Of a stretch of DNA of 64,000 bases, positions 59,240 through 64,000 are shown one piece after another (the first letter of the stretch is position 1; every line of letters starts with the position of its first letter). Both the position numbers and the translations under genes were made by a program. Under the pieces are notes generated by a model. The model searched no databases. It was not told where the DNA came from and saw nothing but the letters and a program-made list of their open reading frames with translations. The stretch spans positions 558,001 to 622,000 of the forward strand of contig JBHGNT010000012.1 of NCBI GenBank assembly GCA_043228905.1, in the 5' to 3' direction. Origin of the DNA: Azolla caroliniana (lineage: Eukaryota; Polypodiophyta).

Positions 59240-59617
59240 ATGGTCGGAATAGATTTAAGTCCAGAAGTAATGCTATCTCTGTTGCTATTATCAATCAAAC
59301 ATAAATTTGCTCAAGCTCATAAGATATCCCTAAGAAAACTCCAGTGTCCAGTCTCTGTAGTAGTCATTGATGCACGTCCCATTGCTTCCGGAAATATCAT
59401 AGAAGTGTCAGAGCCCATTAATATTGTCCTAGATAACTTAGCATGTGTAGTATCATTTAATATTATTAGTATCCCAGAACATCCTATAGTTTTAGGATTA
59501 CCGTGGTTCGAGTTACATAACCCAGACATAGATTGGAGAACAAGAGAAATACGGTGTCGACAAACCCAAGGGTCAACTCAGAAGATGGCAACCATTTCGC
59601 TACGTCAGTTTGCGTAA
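59240..59617 (+). pseudogene. Gypsy protease, C-terminal part
   Basis: FAQAHKISLRKL...SVVVIDARPIASG...[17 protein letters not shown] is the typical end of the aspartic protease. The DSGAT active site is lost at the junction with the LINE. It is out of frame with RT by one base. Confidence 0.82.
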
Positions 59618-61376
59618 AGAAGGGCACAAGGAGGAAATGTTCCTCTTTGCAATATCAGTAAACCCCTCCAACACCACTAAAGAAGAATCCATCGTTCAAC
59701 TTCCCAAGAAGTATCGTCATTACGCCGATGTGTTCGATAAAGTACAAGCCAACACACTTCCTCATCATCGACCGTACGATTGCCCCATCGATTTACAACC
59801 TGGAAAAGAGCCGCCATGGGGACCGATCTACAATTTGTCACCAACCGAGCTGGAAGTCCTTCAAGCCTATATAGAGGAGAATTTGGAAAATGGTTTCATT
59901 CGGCATTCGAAATCTCCAGCCGGCGCGCCCATTTTCTTCGTCAACAAAAATGATGGATCGCTTCGTCTCGTTGTAGATTATGGTGGCTTGAATAAGGTTA
60001 CAATTAGGAATAGGTATGCTCTTCCTCTTATCTCAAGTCTTTTAGAACGGATCAATGGTGCCAGGTTCTTCACGAAGATTGACTTACGGGGAGCATATAA
60101 CCTTGTACGGATCTGACCAGGAGACGAATGGAAGACCGCGTTTTGCGCTAGATATGGGCACTTCGAGTATACAATCATGTCGTTCGGCCTCACTAATGCG
60201 ACGGCAGTCTTCCAGCACATGGCTAATGATATATTCCGAGATCTATTGGATGATTGTTTGATCATCTATTTGGATGATCTACTGGTTTATTCAAAGACCC
60301 AAGAAGAACATGATTCTCATGTACTATTAGTACTAAAACAACTTCGAGAACATGGTCTGTATGCAAAGCTGGAAAAATGTAGTTTCGGGTGCAACCAAGT
60401 GGAATTTCTCGGCTACATCATTTCGTCAGAAGGCATCTCCATGGACTCAGCTAAGGTCAAAATGGTGGTAGAATGGCAGACTCCGCGTTCGGTGTGGGAT
60501 GTGCAATGTTTCCTAGGTTTTGCCAATTTTTACCAGAAGTTCATACAAGATTACTCAAAGATCGTTCTACCTCTCACATAACTTACCAGGAAGGGACAAC
60601 CGTTCATCTGGTCTGAAGAAACAGACATGGCTTTCGAGAGTCTTAAAAAGGCATTTACATCGGCTCCAATTCTAGCTCATGTCGATCCAGAAAAACCATT
60701 CATTATCGAAGCTGACGCATCGGATTTTGCATTAGGGAGCATTTTGTCACAACAGGGGAATGATGAGAAGCTACATCCTGTGGCTTTTCACTCACGCAAG
60801 TTTGACGCTGCCAAAATCAACTACGAAATTCATGAGAAGGAGCTATTAGCAATAGTGGATTCTTTTATGTAATGGAGGCATTTTCTGGAGGGATCCTCTC
60901 ATCCAGTCACCGTATTTAGTGACCATAAGAATGTTGCCTACTTTCAGGATGTTCGTGTGTTGAATCGACGTCAAGCTCGGTGGGCCCACTTCCTCACGCG
61001 TTTCGAATTCAAAATTACATATCGTCCGGGGAAGCACCAAGGGAAGGCAGATGCATTATCACAATGTTCGTATCTAGCACCCCATCCCGGCGAGCCAGCT
61101 TTCGATAACCAAAAACAAGTCATCTTGGGATCGGCACAACTACAAGCAACACAGATCTTTGACATGCCCATGGATTCCCGCGTTATCGATACCATACGTG
61201 AAAACTTGAAGATAGATGTGTTCGCCCAAGCTATACTAGCACAAATTGATCCCTCTCGAGCATCGTATTCACAGTCGCAACCACCAGGTACGGACTATCG
61301 GCAATTCAAATACCATGATGGATTACTCTTCTTTAAAGAACTTTTGTATGTTCCTAATGGTTCTTGCCGCCTTTGA
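59610..61376 (+). pseudogene. Gypsy reverse transcriptase and RNase H
   Basis: [21 protein letters not shown], the RT palm ([39 protein letters not shown]) and catalytic YLDD near 60270. RNase H follows: IEADASDFALGS, NYEIHEKELLAIV, SDHKN. Stops fall at 60114, 60579, 60870 and 61374. Most look like a single C-to-T change in a CGA, CAG or CAA codon. Confidence 0.92.
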
Positions 61377-61381
61377 GTAGT

Positions 61382-62720
61382 ACAAAACTGTCATGACACA
61401 GATACAGCTGGGCATTTTGGTAGTACTAAAACATTACATTTAGTACAACGATCATTCTGGTGGCCCTGTATGCGACAATTTGTCAAGGATTTTGTTCGAA
61501 CTTGTGATACATGTTGCAGAGCAAAAATGCCAAGGCATCATCCATATGGTTTATTAGAACCATTACCAATTCCAAGCAAGCCATGGCAATCCATTGCTCT
61601 AGACTTCATCACAGATCTTCCAGTCTCTAAGGGGTTCAATGCGATTCTAACGTTGGTCGATCGATATACGAAGATGGCTCATTTCTTGCCATGTACTAAG
61701 GAGATCTCCAGTGAAGACACTGCCGAAATTGTCATGCGTGAAGTATGTCGGCATCATGGACTTCCCAATAGTATCATCAGCGACCGTGGACCCCAATTCG
61801 TGTCAAAATTCTGGAAGCACCTTTTTAACATGCTCAAGGTCACTTGTAACCTCTCCTCCGGGTACCATCCACAAAATGACGGCCAAGCTGAACGAACAAA
61901 TCAAACGATAGAGTAGTATCTACGGTGCTTTCTCAGCTATCATTAGGATGACTGGGCAGATATTCTCCACTTCGCCGAATTTTCCTATAACAACTCTATC
62001 CACGCATCCACTAAAGTTACGCCATTTTATGCTTATACGGGATGTCACCCCCGGTGGAGTGTACTTGAAACCCCATAGGTGTCCACAAATCCGTGCGCGG
62101 AGGATCGTTTGGAGCGGTTACGCAAGATACAAGTGGATTTATCTACTCATCTCCAGCAAGCTCAACAAACACACAAGGTCTACGCGGATCGTCATCGACT
62201 TCCATCCAGTTTTAATATTGGAGATCGGGTGTGGCTGCTACGACGACACATCAAGACTACTCGCCCATGTGAGAAGTTGGTTTATCGACGATTAGGTCCT
62301 TTCCGTATTATTGGACAACTTAATGATGTCACTTTTCATCTCGATCTACCTCCTCAACTTCGGATACATCCAGTGTTTCATAGTTCTCTCCTCGAACCCT
62401 ACCACGAGAGCACCATCCCAGGACGTCTTATCCAACCTCCACCCCCGATCGAGCTTGAAGATGGGCCGGAGTACGAGGTTGCCGCCATCCTTGACTCCAA
62501 GATTGTTCGCAACAAGCTCTACTATCTAGTCGATTGACTCCAAGATTGTTCGCAACAAGCTCTACTATCTAGTCGATTGGCTAGGCTATAGTCCCAACGA
62601 ACGTACTTGGGAACCGATCGAGAATGTGACCAATGCTCGTGCTCTTCTTGAAGACTTCCATCGTCAATATCCACACAAACCGGGTCCTCAATCCAAGACG
62701 ACTTGTGACACTTGTCGTTT
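61382..62720 (+). pseudogene. Gypsy integrase and chromodomain
   Basis: Zinc region H...H...CDTCCRAK, core LDFITDLPVSKGF, D in SDRGPQFVSKFW, E in HPQNDGQAERTNQ, GPY/F-like RRLGPFRII, and the chromodomain YEVAAILDSKIVRNKLYYLV...WLGYSPNERTWEP. A stop is at 61914. A 43-bp tandem duplication (62493-62535, 62536-62578) shifts the frame inside the chromodomain. Chromodomains of this type guide insertion to chromatin marks. Confidence 0.9.
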
Positions 62721-62865
62721 TAAAGGGAGGATAGTGTCATGATATGGCAAGACTCGAACCCATGACCTTAGGTTATATGGGTCGAGCTCTTGACCATTAG
62801 ATCATCTATTGTAATACGTAAAATATTATTTTCATTTACATTTTATTACAGGAAATTAGTGTATA

Positions 62866-62913
62866 TTCCAGATTTCTCTGGAATATTCTAGAAGCTTCAG
62901 GATTACTCCTGAA
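62866..62913 (+). promoter_or_regulatory. Heat-shock element array in the chromovirus LTR
   Basis: Half-sites keep a strict 5-base phase. TTC 62866, GAA-like GAT 62871, TTC-like CTC 62876, GAA 62881, TTC 62886, GAA 62891, TTC 62896, GAT 62901, CTC 62906, GAA 62911. The core 62881-62898 is a perfect GAAnnTTCnnGAAnnTTC. Heat-shock factors bind three or more such alternating units. Confidence 0.8.
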
Positions 62914-62918
62914 AACAC

Positions 62919-62925
62919 TATAAAA
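62919..62925 (+). promoter_or_regulatory. TATA box of the chromovirus LTR
   Basis: TATAAAA, 21 bases after the perfect heat-shock core. Confidence 0.8.
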
Positions 62926-63179
62926 GAGGGCACTAGGCATTATGTTGAACCAAATTGGTTCAATGCTAGTCTTAAGCCTTTTAGCCACCATTGTATATTC
63001 TCTTCACATAATACATATCTTTCTTATCATCACTCTCTCCCTTTCTCGATCTCTCTCTTTCTCTCCATCTCGCTCACTTCTTCTTTCTCTCAAAGAAGTT
63101 CTACAGCTCTCATAGTACTAATCCTTCGTTTAGTACTAATTCCTTCTCTGTCTTAGTACTGTTCCTGACACATACACGC

Positions 63180-63323
63180 TAAAAATTGTAGAAATTTAAT
63201 CTTGAATTAGCCACTCTCTTTATAAGAAATGGTGTGTGTAACATATGCAAGTCAACACTCATGACCCACCGAATGGCTAAGATATATTTCGCACTCATGG
63301 CCTTCGTGATGATTGGCATTCAT
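63180..63323 (-). pseudogene. Remnant of TIR gene copy 6 (start of exon 1)
   Basis: ATG at 63321-63323, then NANHHEGHECEIYLSHS, then out of homology and a stop. 63180-63250 matches the intron side of copy 5 (53275-53345, GAATTAGCCACTCTC). Most of the TIR exon was deleted between these two points. Confidence 0.82.
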
Positions 63324-64000
63324 GACGAGAGGAGGTAAGGCAAAGGTAGAAATTGTGTTAAGAACGTTGTAGTAGGTAGTGTGCATTATTTATATATTGG
63401 AGGAAACACATGAACAAGTTGACCAAGTCTCTAAGAGAACAACCTATGAATGTGTGGATAGGACAAGCTATCACATGGCTTTTTCTATTCTGCATTGACA
63501 TTTCTTTTCATTAAGGGTGGACAATGGCATGTGCCCTTGACTTGAGAAAATGGGCAAATATTTTTTTTAAAAACACTCCAACATATTTCCAAAGAATGTC
63601 ATTATGCACACTATGGTAGCATTGAAGTGGAGATATTGTGCACCCAATGGAATTTATGACCTAAACATTATTAAGCAATTACACATTAAACTCAATACTT
63701 TAGACACTCAACCTTTATGTGGGATGAAAGTGACAAATTTAACTTATACACCATCACAAATCAACAACTCATAATGCTCCAAAGGCTATGACAGTCATCA
63801 ACATGCATCTAATTTCTGTCTCCCCTTTTCAGCAACCTCTCAAAGACTCTTATGGAAATATTATCACCCCTAGTCCTTGCCCTGACCATCTCTTTTGTAT
63901 ATAACACTCTTTGATGGTACATTTTGTAGCCTTTCGGCGTTTTTCTTAATTTACTAATGAAGGAAATCTTTTGAGAAAAAAAAAATCAACATCTAATAAT
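63324..64000. repeat. Duplicate of the upstream region of TIR gene copy 5
   Basis: Collinear in part with 54056-54800, including the TATA block near 63390 and CACACTATGGTAGCATTGAA (63607, compare 54357). No gene is seen. An interrupted run of A ends the window. Confidence 0.75.

Larger units (their letters stand above)
59237..63170 (+). mobile_element. Ty3/gypsy chromovirus, 5'-truncated, fungal-like
   Basis: Begins inside the protease, then RT, RNase H, integrase and a chromodomain, then PPT (62722-62734) and a 436-bp LTR (TGTCATG...CCTGACA). Gag and the 5' LTR are gone. Sequence style ([61 protein letters not shown]) resembles fungal, fish and Tcn1-like chromoviruses rather than common plant clades. 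Except for one frameshift near 59610 and a 43-bp duplication, a single frame is kept with five stops. Confidence 0.9.
62735..63170 (+). repeat. 3' LTR of the chromovirus
   Basis: TGTCA...TGACA ends, directly after the purine tract AAAGGGAGGATAG. Contains the heat-shock half-site array and a TATA box. It ends with three TAGTACT motifs in CT-rich sequence. The first 70 bases include a tRNA-like B-box (reverse strand GGTTCGAGTC). Confidence 0.88.

Noticed and set aside
62740-62810. Functional tRNA gene
   Set aside because: The anticodon stem and acceptor stem do not pair well; only the A/B-box-like parts are recognisable.

Overview
The window is nuclear DNA of a land plant. It has GT-AG introns, Ty1/copia elements primed from initiator-Met tRNA, plant-type LINE and copia proteins, TATA boxes of plant form, and an AT-rich host background. 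TIR domains argue against a typical monocot. A fungal-like chromovirus would fit a moss, lycophyte or fern better than a flowering plant, but the lineage is an inference and no species is claimed.

The host part is a small cluster of minus-strand genes with one unusual two-exon plan. Exon 1 encodes a complete TIR domain plus a proline-rich tail. Exon 2 encodes about 230 residues that resemble the Vps62/DUF946 fold family. Three copies look intact after splicing: 1952-3407, 48609-50167 and 52484-54055. Four more are broken: 5229-6739 (frameshifted), 9076-9624 (exon 2 only), 33641-36500 (decayed and split) and 63180-63323 (only the start of exon 1). The cluster arose partly by tandem duplication of a block X-Y. 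Copy 1 is X at 1-4620 and Y at 4922-9624. Copy 2 is X' at 10138-10758 plus 32239-37290 and Y' at 48219-53040. Large mobile-element insertions then pulled copy 2 apart.

Insertion 1 is a DNA transposon at 10759-32234, with 27-bp imperfect terminal inverted repeats and a 4-bp target duplication. The uninterrupted sister copy near 650 preserves its empty site. The transposon carries a decayed plus-strand transposase gene whose last exon is amplified into a 307-bp tandem array. It also carries a minus-strand multi-exon gene with a coiled coil and a RING-H2 finger. Two Ty1/copia elements sit inside it: A (12701-18149, decayed) and B (20480-25916, one stop codon from an open polyprotein, perfect 5-bp target duplication).

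Insertion 2 (37626-48003) is a chimera of two copia elements, C and D. D belongs to the same family as A and is itself interrupted by a solo LTR of another family (42338-42763).

Upstream of the last intact TIR gene are a LINE with a 5' inversion of the twin-priming type (55042-59236) and a truncated Ty3/gypsy chromovirus (59237-63170). The chromovirus pol and chromodomain look fungal or animal-like rather than plant-like. Its LTR carries an array of heat-shock-element half-sites directly upstream of the TATA box. The right edge (63180-64000) repeats the 5' part and upstream region of the TIR gene at 54055.

The best candidate for something undescribed is the TIR / proline linker / Vps62-like gene family. 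The heat-shock array in the chromovirus LTR and the large DNA transposon follow.
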